The notes beneath the pieces are model-generated. The model did no database searches and was not told the DNA's origin. It saw only the letters and a program-made list of their open reading frames with translations. From Bacillota bacterium (GTDB taxonomy: Bacteria; Bacillota_I; Bacilli_A; MOL361; Turicibacteraceae), in assembly GCA_003486705.1 (NCBI GenBank), contig DNGE01000144.1:29148-47715 (forward strand): DNA of 18,568 nucleotides, given 5' to 3'. The position numbers were made by a program, and so were the translations under genes. Below, in pieces: positions 1-6,693 of the stretch; within the stretch, counting starts at the first letter, position 1, and each line of letters begins with the position of its first letter.

Positions 1-24
1 ACAGACTGGAAAGCGCTCGAATTT

Positions 25-65
25 CACAAAAATCACGAAAATTTTGCATTTTTCACGTTTTTGTG
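25..65. repeat. Inverted repeat upstream of the SEC-C gene
   Basis: CACAAAAA (25-32) is matched by TTTTTGTG (58-65), with a second near-symmetric TCACG element repeated inside the loop. It lies just before the likely -10 region of the first gene, so it could be an operator or a leader hairpin. The arms are short and AT-rich, so it may be chance. Confidence 0.3.
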
Positions 66-72
66 ATAAAGT
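44..72 (+). promoter_or_regulatory. Candidate promoter of the SEC-C gene
   Basis: A possible -35 TTGCAT (44-49) is followed after 17 nt by TAAAGT (67-72), with an extended -10 TG at 64-65. The -35 matches consensus at only three positions, so this is a weak call resting mainly on spacing and the TG element. Confidence 0.3.
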
Positions 73-112
73 ATTACCTCGAGTTTAATTTCGTTTGTAA
101 GGTGGGAAACTA

Positions 113-1279
113 ATGCAAAATATTAATGCTGTCATAAAAGAATCAATCATAGCAAATGCAATTAAATGTGAGCATCAAGCAGATTTTTCAACAATCTTAT
201 CTAAATTAAAAAGAAACGATTTGAAAGGTCTAATTGATAATCACGCTATTAAAGGATGTTCGTCTTTAACTAAACCTAAATTAATTGAGCGTTTGATTGA
301 ATTAATGTCTGATGAAGAACGTTTAGCTTATGTTCTTTGCGGATTAGATAATAAAATGGAATCTATTTTTGTATCTTTTGTTGAACGTAAAATTATTCCG
401 ATTGATGAAGTGGAATTAGAATATATTCAAGCTTTATGTCAATTAGGTTACTTATATCCATTAGTAGATAAAAAAGAAGTTGTTATTGTTTTACCAGATG
501 AAGTGGCATCTGCGTATCAAGCGATGGATAAAAAGGCGTATGAAGCACAAAAGAATCGCTATGATTTGGTTTATAATTATATGCGTTCTTTAGTTAATTT
601 ATATGGAGTTTGTGAAATCGATCAATTAATCACTGTTTTTAATGAATATGAAGCTTTGGAGTTATCTTTTGATGAAGTCATTGAAATTTTTATGTGTAAA
701 GTTAATTTCCAACCTTATGTTCAAGGATTTGGTCCGTTATTAGTTTGTGATTCTTTATTATTATCAGAAGGTGAAGACGTTTTAGCGTTAAAAGAGACGC
801 AAGCTGAAAAACCATACTACATGCCAACAAAAGAAGATGTTATGTTATTTGCAACAGGATATGGTGAGATGACTCCTCAAATGGAGGACGTTAAAAACTA
901 CTTAGTAACAAACCTAAATGTTGAAGCAGATGAAGCAACACAGATTATGCGAGAACTTTCAGATACATTTATCTATCAATATGAACCTAAACTTGCCTTT
1001 ATGATTTTAGAGCACCATGGCATTCAATTAGAAAACTATGACATGTCTCAAGAATTTATGCGCTTATTAATTCAAGCGTATAACCATACACGCATTTGGG
1101 AAAATAGAGGATTTAGACCAGCTGAAATTACACCAGCTGAAGGGGATTGGTTACAAAATGAAAAACAAGCTCCTGTTGTCATTCCAACGTTAACACCACT
1201 TAAATCAACAAAAGTTGGACGCAATGATCCATGTACATGCGGAAGCGGTAAAAAATTCAAAAAATGCTGTGGGCGTTAA
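113..1279 (+). CDS. SEC-C motif protein with SAP/Rho-N-like N-terminal segment
   Basis: This 388-aa, probably cytoplasmic protein ends in a SEC-C zinc-binding motif: Cys374, Cys376, Cys385 and Cys386 in the pattern CxC-x8-CC, after the typical GRNDP lead-in. SEC-C is the short metal-binding tail found on SecA and on many otherwise unrelated proteins, so it does not define a function. Residues about 25-68 (LKRNDLKGLIDNHAIKG, then a helical LTKPKLIERL segment) resemble SAP/Rho-N helix-extension-helix modules, which bind nucleic acid in other proteins; this is inference. The middle is helical and acidic with no motif I recognise. The ATG is preceded by AAGGTGGG (99-106) at good spacing. The gene stands alone and ends in an intrinsic terminator. 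A nucleic-acid-binding role is possible but unproven. Confidence 0.85.
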   Translation: MQNINAVIKESIIANAIKCEHQADFSTILSKLKRNDLKGLIDNHAIKGCSSLTKPKLIERLIELMSDEERLAYVLCGLDNKMESIFVSFVERKIIPIDEVELEYIQALCQLGYLYPLVDKKEVVIVLPDEVASAYQAMDKKAYEAQKNRYDLVYNYMRSLVNLYGVCEIDQLITVFNEYEALELSFDEVIEIFMCKVNFQPYVQGFGPLLVCDSLLLSEGEDVLALKETQAEKPYYMPTKEDVMLFATGYGEMTPQMEDVKNYLVTNLNVEADEATQIMRELSDTFIYQYEPKLAFMILEHHGIQLENYDMSQEFMRLLIQAYNHTRIWENRGFRPAEITPAEGDWLQNEKQAPVVIPTLTPLKSTKVGRNDPCTCGSGKKFKKCCGR

Positions 1280-1286
1280 ATGAGTG

Positions 1287-1320
1287 AAAAAACTATCCAT
1301 TTGGATAGTTTTTTTATTTT
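1287..1320 (+). terminator. Intrinsic terminator after the SEC-C gene
   Basis: Stem CTATCC (1293-1298) and GGATAG (1303-1308) with loop ATTT, extended by a run of A pairing with the following T-tract. Confidence 0.88.
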
Positions 1321-1412
1321 CTAGATAAAGTGCATCACGGTTTTGAAATAAAGAGGCACACAATAGGGAAGATAACATATTTCTAAATGTTACTTCATAT
1401 AGTAAAGAGAAC

Positions 1413-1503
1413 GGAAAGGTACTCAAGTGGCCTAAGAGGATGTCTTGGAACGGCATTAGAACGAGTAATCGTTGCGAGGGTTCGAATCCCTTCCTTTCCG
1501 CCA
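1413..1503 (+). tRNA. tRNA-Ser (anticodon GGA)
   Basis: A full cloverleaf can be drawn. The acceptor stem is GGAAAGG (1413-1419) with CCTTTCC (1493-1499), followed by discriminator G1500 and an encoded CCA (1501-1503). The D stem is CTC/GAG (1422-1424, 1436-1438). The anticodon stem is ATGTC (1440-1444) with GGCAT (1452-1456), enclosing loop TTGGAAC with anticodon GGA at 1447-1449. A long class II variable arm lies at about 1457-1475, as expected for serine. The T arm is GAGGG/CCCTT (1476-1480, 1488-1492) with loop TTCGAAT. It reads UCC and UCU. No clear terminator separates it from the 94-aa gene 80 nt downstream, so read-through is possible. Confidence 0.97.
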
Positions 1504-1585
1504 ATAACATGAAATTTTGTTCATATTTTATAGTCACTCCCCATATGATGTAGGGACAACATTACCGCAGAAAAGGAGAGGGAAT

Positions 1586-1870
1586 ATGGAACGAAGCTTT
1601 GAACGAATTAGACTTGTTGTTGTGCAACCCCAAGAAGAAGTATATTATGATCGGTATTATGATGATCCGTTAAATGCCATGGATAAATTTAACTACTTTT
1701 GCAAAATAGCAAAAGTGAATTATCCGGAAGAAGTCATTTTTGAAATGGACCGAGCTGAATGTTACACTGAAATTTCAGCACATTTTCCGTATAATGAGCT
1801 GAATGATTATAACCAATCAGGATTTGTTCAAGTATCGATGTATTTTGAAGTAAAAGAAGAGTTAATCTGA
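1586..1870 (+). CDS. Hypothetical 94-aa protein downstream of tRNA-Ser
   Basis: I do not recognise this protein. The start is ATG 1586, placed after a strong AAAGGAGAG (1572-1580); an upstream GTG at 1517 would add 23 codons with no ribosome binding site and sits in the tRNA trailer, so I rejected it. The product is small and acidic and rich in Tyr, Asp and Glu (EEVYYDRYYDD near residue 20). It has no signal peptide, membrane segment or cysteine motif; its two Cys, near residues 39 and 58, do not form a known motif. Its length and alternating hydrophobic pattern suit a single small alpha/beta domain. A strong terminator follows immediately, so it is transcribed alone or by read-through from the tRNA. 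Confidence 0.75.
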   Translation: MERSFERIRLVVVQPQEEVYYDRYYDDPLNAMDKFNYFCKIAKVNYPEEVIFEMDRAECYTEISAHFPYNELNDYNQSGFVQVSMYFEVKEELI

Positions 1871-1902
1871 ATCTAAGGGGAAGCCCTCTTAGATTTTTTT
1901 TA
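1870..1902 (+). terminator. Intrinsic terminator after the 94-aa gene
   Basis: AATCTAAG (1870-1877) pairs with CTTAGATT (1888-1895), with further G-C pairs toward the loop, followed by a T-tract. The stem begins in the stop codon of the gene. Confidence 0.88.
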
Positions 1903-1905
1903 TAT

Positions 1906-1936
1906 ATGACATATTTATACAATATCTTCATATAAT
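1906..1936 (+). promoter_or_regulatory. Candidate promoter of the methyltransferase-like gene
   Basis: A perfect -10 TATAAT (1931-1936) is preceded by ATGACA (1906-1911), 5/6 to the -35 consensus, but with a long 19-nt spacer. The gene start at 1995 leaves a leader of about 50 nt. Confidence 0.45.
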
Positions 1937-1994
1937 GTAACGATAAACATAAGTTAGTTTAGAAAGAGAGAAATCATAAAAGTGAGGCGTTGGC

Positions 1995-3089
1995 ATGAGA
2001 GGATTAAATCCGTTATTATATAATGCTGTTATTGAATGGTCGACACAGTTACCAAAAGAATTCTCGGTAAGTGAAAAAATTGATAATCGCGATAATATTA
2101 ACAATAAGGAAGAAGAAGTTGTTGCAGCATTACTTACGGAATTTCCATGTTCTTATCGTCAAGCATATGAAGCATATTTTGATTTGCTTCAAAACGATAA
2201 GGTGTATCAGACATATTTTGAATTGGATAAGATTTCTGTATTAGCACTTGGTACAGGTTCAGGGGGCGATGTATTTGGTCTTATACATGCACTTGAACGA
2301 TTTTATAAGGGAAAACAGATTAAAATTTTTACAGTTGAGGGAAATGAACTAGCACTTTTGAGTCAAGTTAATATTTATAAAACATTTTTTTTAAAAGAAG
2401 AGTTGAAGAATAAGATTGAACTTATACCAATCCATTTTAAATTCGAACGTTATTTTGACGAGTTACAACCGATCTTAAAAGAAGTTTGTCAAGAAGCGCT
2501 TCAAGTTGAAACGTTTGATATTATTCAATCATTTAAATTAATGAATGAAGGAAGTATTTCTTCAAATATGAGATTTTTTGATCTTTATCGTTTTATTAAT
2601 AAAAATTTAGCAGCTAATCGCGTGAGCGTCATATTAGAAAATGCTGATCCAACCTCTAAATATATAGCTGACAGAACCGTAGCAGCAAGAGCTTTAATAG
2701 AGTTTACATCTTTTGCTCAACAGTACTATAAAAGACACCAATTACATGTCTTAACACCTACTCCATGTATCGCAAGATGCTTATCCGGATTAAATATCAA
2801 TCAATGCCATCGCTGTACGACTACTTATGAAGAAGTAAAGTGTTATGTGTTACGTATGGAGACGTCTTTTTTTGAAATACAATCAACATTTGTATATAGT
2901 ATGAAGCTAGCTACAGGTGAGTTGGGACACCAGCTAGTTGAATTTATTCGAGATGATTCAATAGCATATCAAACAAAAGTAGCAGTGGGACAATTTGAAG
3001 ATCAATATTGTACCTTAAATGCTCGAAATAAGGGGACGAAACAAACAAGCGCGTTTAAAATCTCACAATCAAGTTGCAAAGAAGTATAA
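1995..3089 (+). CDS. SAM-dependent methyltransferase-fold protein with a cysteine cluster
   Basis: This 364-aa cytoplasmic protein looks like a class I (Rossmann) methyltransferase. Residues 82-92 (VLALGTGSGGD) match motif I, the SAM-binding glycine loop. The acidic residue Glu115 in FTVEGNE fits the end of strand beta2 that binds the ribose, and FDIIQS (174-179) fits motif IV. About 80 residues precede the fold and may recognise substrate. Toward the C-terminus sits a cluster of cysteines (258, 262, 271, 274 and 283; C-x3-C-x8-C-x2-C-x8-C), which could bind zinc or an Fe-S centre. I do not recognise the family, and the substrate is unknown. The ATG follows GTGAGG (1982-1987). The gene is monocistronic, with its own terminator. 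Methyltransferase fold: fairly confident. Enzyme activity: inferred. Confidence 0.7.
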   Translation: MRGLNPLLYNAVIEWSTQLPKEFSVSEKIDNRDNINNKEEEVVAALLTEFPCSYRQAYEAYFDLLQNDKVYQTYFELDKISVLALGTGSGGDVFGLIHALERFYKGKQIKIFTVEGNELALLSQVNIYKTFFLKEELKNKIELIPIHFKFERYFDELQPILKEVCQEALQVETFDIIQSFKLMNEGSISSNMRFFDLYRFINKNLAANRVSVILENADPTSKYIADRTVAARALIEFTSFAQQYYKRHQLHVLTPTPCIARCLSGLNINQCHRCTTTYEEVKCYVLRMETSFFEIQSTFVYSMKLATGELGHQLVEFIRDDSIAYQTKVAVGQFEDQYCTLNARNKGTKQTSAFKISQSSCKEV

Positions 3090-3117
3090 TCTTTAAAAGG
3101 GTTATACTTTTTATTTT
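3082..3117 (+). terminator. Intrinsic terminator overlapping the stop codon
   Basis: AAGTATAA (3082-3089), which includes the stop codon, pairs with TTATACTT (3102-3109) and runs into TTTTATTTT. The stem is AT-only except for one G-C pair, so termination may be incomplete. Confidence 0.7.
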
Positions 3118-3184
3118 GTTAACATATATTAAACTTAATGTCGTGTTTTTTAATATAAAACCTTAAAATGCATACCTTTTGTTT

Positions 3185-3215
3185 AGTATATATAATCTAT
3201 TTGATTATATATACT
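3185..3215. repeat. Perfect 13-bp palindrome abutting the potD-like promoter
   Basis: AGTATATATAATC (3185-3197), spacer TATTT, then GATTATATATACT (3203-3215). The arms are perfectly complementary. No T-tract follows, so it is not a standard terminator. The right arm shares its last base with the -35 box, which is the position of a repressor or activator operator. Alternatively it forms a cruciform or extra AT-rich UP-like element. Confidence 0.75.
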
Positions 3216-3243
3216 TGACTTAGGGAGGGTAACATCATACAAT
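3215..3243 (+). promoter_or_regulatory. Strong sigma-A-type promoter for the PotD-like lipoprotein
   Basis: TTGACT (-35, 3215-3220), 17-nt spacer, TACAAT (-10, 3238-3243): 5/6 at both boxes. The expected transcript starts near 3250, giving a leader of about 42 nt to the TTG start. Confidence 0.82.
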
Positions 3244-3291
3244 AATTTTATAAATATGGAAAAGAATTGAAATTGAAGGAGGAATGATTAA

Positions 3292-4335
3292 TTGAAAAAA
3301 ATTATAGGTAGAGTAAGTGTTTTGATCATAATATTCATGATGGCTGCGTGCAGTAAAAGTGGTGTTCGGACGCTATATGTTTATAACTGGGGAGAATATG
3401 TTAATCCGCAAGTCATTAAACAGTTTGAACAAGAGTACGATGTTAAAGTGGTATATGATACATTTGATTCTAATGAAACAATGTATCAACGCGTCAAAGC
3501 AGGAGGAACTCATTATGATGTAGTTTTTCCATCGGATTACATGGTGGAGAAAATGAGCACTGAAAACTTATTAATACCTTTAGATCATGAGTTGTTAACG
3601 AATAAAGAAGAAATCGGTGCTGACTATTTAAATTTAGAATTTGATCCAAATAATCAATATTCTATGCCTTATTTTTGGGGAACAGTTGGTATTTTATATG
3701 ATAAAACAATTGTAAAAGAGGATGTGAACTCGTGGTCTATCTTATGGGATAAAACATATACCGATCAAATATATATGTACGATAGTCAAAGAGATTCATT
3801 AATGGTTGCTTTAAAGTTATTAGGATACTCAGCAAATACAAAGGAGATTTCTCAATTAGAAGATGCTAAAGAAAAATTAATTGAGCAACGTCCTTTAGTG
3901 TATGCTTATGTGACAGATACCGTTATTGAATCAATGATTTCAAGCAATGCAGCATTGGCTGTTGTGTATTCTGGGGACGCAACCTATATTATGAGTGAAA
4001 ATGAAAATATGGAGTATGTTTTGCCAAAGGAAGGAACTAATATTTGGGTTGATAATATGGTCATTCCAAAGACAAGTAAACAAGTTGAGTTGGCACATGA
4101 GTTTATTAATTTTATGATGAGATCTGATATTGCGCTATTAAATACTGAATATGTCATGTATTCAACACCAAATGTTAAAACATTAGAAATGTTAGACGGT
4201 GAAGAATGGACAGAAAATGATGCATATCGCCCAGATCAATCGGTATTAAAAAGTATCGGTGTTGAAACTTTTAGAGACCCAAAAGAATTTGTTTCAGAAT
4301 ATGATCGAATTTGGACAGAAGTCTTAGCTCAATAA
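3292..4335 (+). CDS. PotD-like spermidine/putrescine-binding lipoprotein
   Basis: This is a 347-aa solute-binding protein of the polyamine ABC-transporter family. A signal peptide with basic MKK and a hydrophobic core ends in a lipobox at Ala-Ala-Cys20, so the mature protein is a lipid-anchored extracytoplasmic receptor. The mature part opens with LYVYNWGEYVNP and continues with VVYDTFDSNE and YDVVFPSDYMVEKM, the hallmark pattern of PotD/PotF, and the length matches E. coli PotD (348 aa as I recall). Translation starts at TTG 3292, nine nt after a full AAGGAGG (3276-3282); the ATG at 3284 sits too close to the Shine-Dalgarno and meets a stop after three codons. No potA, potB or potC is adjacent. 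The gene is bounded by its own promoter and terminator, so it may serve a permease encoded elsewhere or act as a sensor. Polyamine specificity is inferred from family resemblance. Confidence 0.88.
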   Translation: MKKIIGRVSVLIIIFMMAACSKSGVRTLYVYNWGEYVNPQVIKQFEQEYDVKVVYDTFDSNETMYQRVKAGGTHYDVVFPSDYMVEKMSTENLLIPLDHELLTNKEEIGADYLNLEFDPNNQYSMPYFWGTVGILYDKTIVKEDVNSWSILWDKTYTDQIYMYDSQRDSLMVALKLLGYSANTKEISQLEDAKEKLIEQRPLVYAYVTDTVIESMISSNAALAVVYSGDATYIMSENENMEYVLPKEGTNIWVDNMVIPKTSKQVELAHEFINFMMRSDIALLNTEYVMYSTPNVKTLEMLDGEEWTENDAYRPDQSVLKSIGVETFRDPKEFVSEYDRIWTEVLAQ

Positions 4336-4336
4336 T

Positions 4337-4369
4337 AAAAATCATCACGGTTTCCGTGATGATTTTTTT
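4337..4369 (+). terminator. Intrinsic terminator after the PotD-like gene
   Basis: AATCATCACGG (4340-4350) and CCGTGATGATT (4354-4364) with a TTT loop, followed by a T-tract. Confidence 0.93.
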
Positions 4370-4384
4370 GTTTTAAATCACCTT

Positions 4385-4414
4385 TTGTCACCGTGAAATT
4401 AAAATATTCATATT
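4385..4414 (+). promoter_or_regulatory. Candidate promoter of the patatin-like gene
   Basis: TTGTCA (4385-4390, 5/6) is followed after 18 nt by CATATT (4409-4414, 4/6). A promoter is expected here because a strong terminator lies just upstream. Confidence 0.4.
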
Positions 4415-4442
4415 TTATAAAAGGACGAAGGAGGTGTTGACG

Positions 4443-5348
4443 ATGGATAAAATTGGTCTTGTATTATCAGGTGGAGGTGCAAAAGGTGCGTACCAAATAG
4501 GGGTATTTAGAGCTTTGGAGGAATTGAATCTAAAACAACAAATTATTGCAGTTTCTGGTGCATCAATTGGAACCTTAAACGAGATGATATTTTTACAATA
4601 TACGGCAACTGAGGCGGAACAACTATGGAAAAGTTTAAATTGGCAAAAAGTTATGCATATAGATGAACAACAGTATGAAAAGTTACAACACATTCAAGAA
4701 GCAATGAAAAAACAAAAAATTTCACCGCTAGCAACACTAGGGAATTTATTTTCACTCGCTAGAACAGGGGGATTTCCGATAAGACGTCATATGGCAAAAG
4801 TTGCACTTCAACGTTGTATTGATATCGAAGGCATAACGAGAGCTAATATACAATTGTTTGCGTGTTGTCAGGAAGTAAAGTCAGGGCGTCCTTATTATTT
4901 TCAATTAAATGGATTAGATGAGTCTACAATTTTAGATGTCATCTTAGCAAGCACAGCAATACCTGTTATTTATGAATCTGTAAAAATTAATGGTGTCATG
5001 TTTTGTGATCCATTAAAGTCTGAAAATATACCAGTGAGGGTCATGATGAATACAAACTGTGAGACGGTTATTGTCGTTCATTTAGATTATCAGACACAAT
5101 ATAAAGGAATGTATCAGCATCAAGGGAAAACGTTCATTCATATTGTACCCAGCCAAAATATTGGACGTCTTTTAACAGGTAGTTTAGATTTTTCAGAAGA
5201 TGCCATTCAAAGAAATATCGAACTCGGGTATGAAGACGGCTATCGCATTTTATCTGAATTGTTGAGTAATCAAATTTATTACACCCCTAAAAAAATGAAA
5301 ACGATTCAAAAAACAGAACAAACAGCCAATCTTTCTAGGTTGTATTAA
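4443..5348 (+). CDS. Patatin-like phospholipase
   Basis: This 301-aa protein has the patatin Ser-Asp dyad layout. The oxyanion loop is GGGAKG (residues 10-15) and the nucleophile elbow GASIG carries Ser41. Asp189 lies in FCDPLKSENIPV where patatins normally have DGG or DGA; Asp and the following NIPV are kept but the two glycines are replaced by Pro-Leu. The family hydrolyses acyl esters of phospholipids or other lipids. No signal peptide is visible, so it is cytoplasmic or at the inner membrane face. The start is ATG 4443, eight nt after AAGGAGG (4428-4434); the GTG at 4434 overlaps that ribosome binding site and is not used. No terminator separates it from the AI-2E-family gene 105 nt downstream. 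The substrate is unknown. Confidence 0.88.
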   Translation: MDKIGLVLSGGGAKGAYQIGVFRALEELNLKQQIIAVSGASIGTLNEMIFLQYTATEAEQLWKSLNWQKVMHIDEQQYEKLQHIQEAMKKQKISPLATLGNLFSLARTGGFPIRRHMAKVALQRCIDIEGITRANIQLFACCQEVKSGRPYYFQLNGLDESTILDVILASTAIPVIYESVKINGVMFCDPLKSENIPVRVMMNTNCETVIVVHLDYQTQYKGMYQHQGKTFIHIVPSQNIGRLLTGSLDFSEDAIQRNIELGYEDGYRILSELLSNQIYYTPKKMKTIQKTEQTANLSRLY

Positions 5349-5383
5349 TATTGTGTAAACTTTACTAAAAGACGAATTAAAAC

Positions 5384-5412
5384 TGTACTTTTATTCCATA
5401 ACTTGATATGAT
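5384..5412 (+). promoter_or_regulatory. Candidate promoter of the AI-2E-family gene
   Basis: TATGAT (5407-5412, 5/6 to the -10) lies 17 nt after TGTACT (5384-5389), a weak -35. It would allow expression independent of the patatin-like gene. Confidence 0.4.
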
Positions 5413-5453
5413 AAAAAAAGAAAGCATCGGAAGTAAAGGTGGGAAAATAGTTC

Positions 5454-6563
5454 GTGAATAAGCAAAATATGAAATACTATTTTTTATTAGTTATAAGCGG
5501 TATTGTTTTTTATAAAGTCATTGAGAAACCTCAATTTTTAATTGAGACAATTAGTTTTATTGGGAATGTTATGACACCCTTTTCGATTGGGTTATTTTTA
5601 GCCATTATTGCAAATCCAATTGTTAAGCGATTAGAAAAAGACTGTAAAATGGCAAGAGGATTGAGTATTTTAATTACTTATTTAAGTGCCATCTTTATCT
5701 TATTCTTAGTTGTGATAATTATTTTACCAACCTTGATTACAGGGATAAATGAGTTGTTTGTTGAGATGACAAGTTACATTAATAAGCCTGATCAGTGGTT
5801 TAATGAGTTTCAATTAGATGCACCATATATTGAAGAAATGTTTGTTTTTGTCAAAGATAATTTACAAAATATTTCGCAGAATTTAATTGGTGTAATAAAT
5901 AGTTTATCAACGACACTTTTAGCATCAATCGTTGGATTTACGTCTCAGATTTTTAATATTATTTTTGGTATTACTATTTCTATTTATCTTATTATTGATC
6001 AAGAAAAAGTTACACGAGGATTTAGACAATTTTTAATGATTTATTTACCTGAAAAAGCTAAAAAAATTGACTATTTTGTGACGTATTCTTATCATATTTT
6101 CCAAGATTATATTGTCGGACGTTTATTAGACTCTTTAATTATTGGAATTATTGCATATGTAGGCTTCTCGTTATTAAAAGCGCCATATGTTCCACTCTTT
6201 GCGTTTATCATTTTTATTACGAACATCATTCCTTATTTTGGTCCGATTATTGGGGCAATTCCACCTATTTTAATGACTTTAATTATTGACCCGATTAAAA
6301 CGATTTGGATTGCGCTCTTTATCTTATTTTTACAACAATTAGATGGAAATGTTATTGGTCCTAAAATTATGGGTGATCGTGTTGGATTAAGTCCACTATG
6401 GGTTATTTCAGCGGTTATTTTAGGGGGATCATTGTTTGGATTCTTTGGTTTCTTCTTAGCGGTTCCAGTAGTTGCTGTTGTGAAAGAAATCTATGATAAA
6501 TCGGTAGATGAAAAAATAAGACAATTAGAACAACGAAAAACAAAGAAAAGTATATTTGAATAG
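5454..6563 (+). CDS. AI-2E family (PerM/YdbI-like) membrane protein
   Basis: This 369-aa polytopic protein belongs to the AI-2E transporter superfamily. N-terminal hydrophobic segments lie at about 5-25, 30-53 and 64-90. A less hydrophobic, probably extracytoplasmic stretch runs from about 95 to 150, and a cluster of further membrane segments spans 155-345. The family signature NIIPYFGPIIGAIPP falls near residues 258-272, followed by GxxVGLSPLWVI and the glycine-rich last helix. Members have been linked to autoinducer-2 export and to Na+(Li+)/H+ antiport, so the substrate cannot be set from sequence. The start is GTG 5454, ten nt after AAAGGTGGG (5435-5443); an in-frame ATG at 5469 is less well placed. 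The tail is highly charged (QLEQRKTKKS). A strong terminator follows. Confidence 0.9.
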   Translation: MNKQNMKYYFLLVISGIVFYKVIEKPQFLIETISFIGNVMTPFSIGLFLAIIANPIVKRLEKDCKMARGLSILITYLSAIFILFLVVIIILPTLITGINELFVEMTSYINKPDQWFNEFQLDAPYIEEMFVFVKDNLQNISQNLIGVINSLSTTLLASIVGFTSQIFNIIFGITISIYLIIDQEKVTRGFRQFLMIYLPEKAKKIDYFVTYSYHIFQDYIVGRLLDSLIIGIIAYVGFSLLKAPYVPLFAFIIFITNIIPYFGPIIGAIPPILMTLIIDPIKTIWIALFILFLQQLDGNVIGPKIMGDRVGLSPLWVISAVILGGSLFGFFGFFLAVPVVAVVKEIYDKSVDEKIRQLEQRKTKKSIFE

Positions 6564-6569
6564 TGATTC

Positions 6570-6606
6570 AAGCATGAATAGGAAAAATCCGTTCATGCTT
6601 TTTTTG
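6570..6606 (+). terminator. Intrinsic terminator after the AI-2E-family gene
   Basis: AAGCATGAA (6570-6578) pairs with TTCATGCTT (6592-6600), with an inner GGA/TCC pairing, followed by six T. Confidence 0.92.
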
Positions 6607-6647
6607 TTAGTAAAATAGAAAAGACATAAGTGTCACACTAAAATGAG

Positions 6648-6676
6648 TTGAATAATGGATGGCAAATTTGTACAAT
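6648..6676 (+). promoter_or_regulatory. Strong promoter of the glycosyltransferase gene
   Basis: TTGAAT (-35, 6648-6653), 17-nt spacer, TACAAT (-10, 6671-6676). Transcription should begin near 6683, only about ten nt before the ATG at 6694, so the leader is unusually short. Confidence 0.8.
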
Positions 6677-6693
6677 AAGGTTAGGTGATTGGG

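Noticed and set aside
1205..1537. Minus-strand 110-aa ORF containing AERKGFEPSQR
   Set aside because: It is the antisense translation of the tRNA-Ser gene and the end of the SEC-C gene; this GFEPS-type peptide is a well-known annotation artefact.
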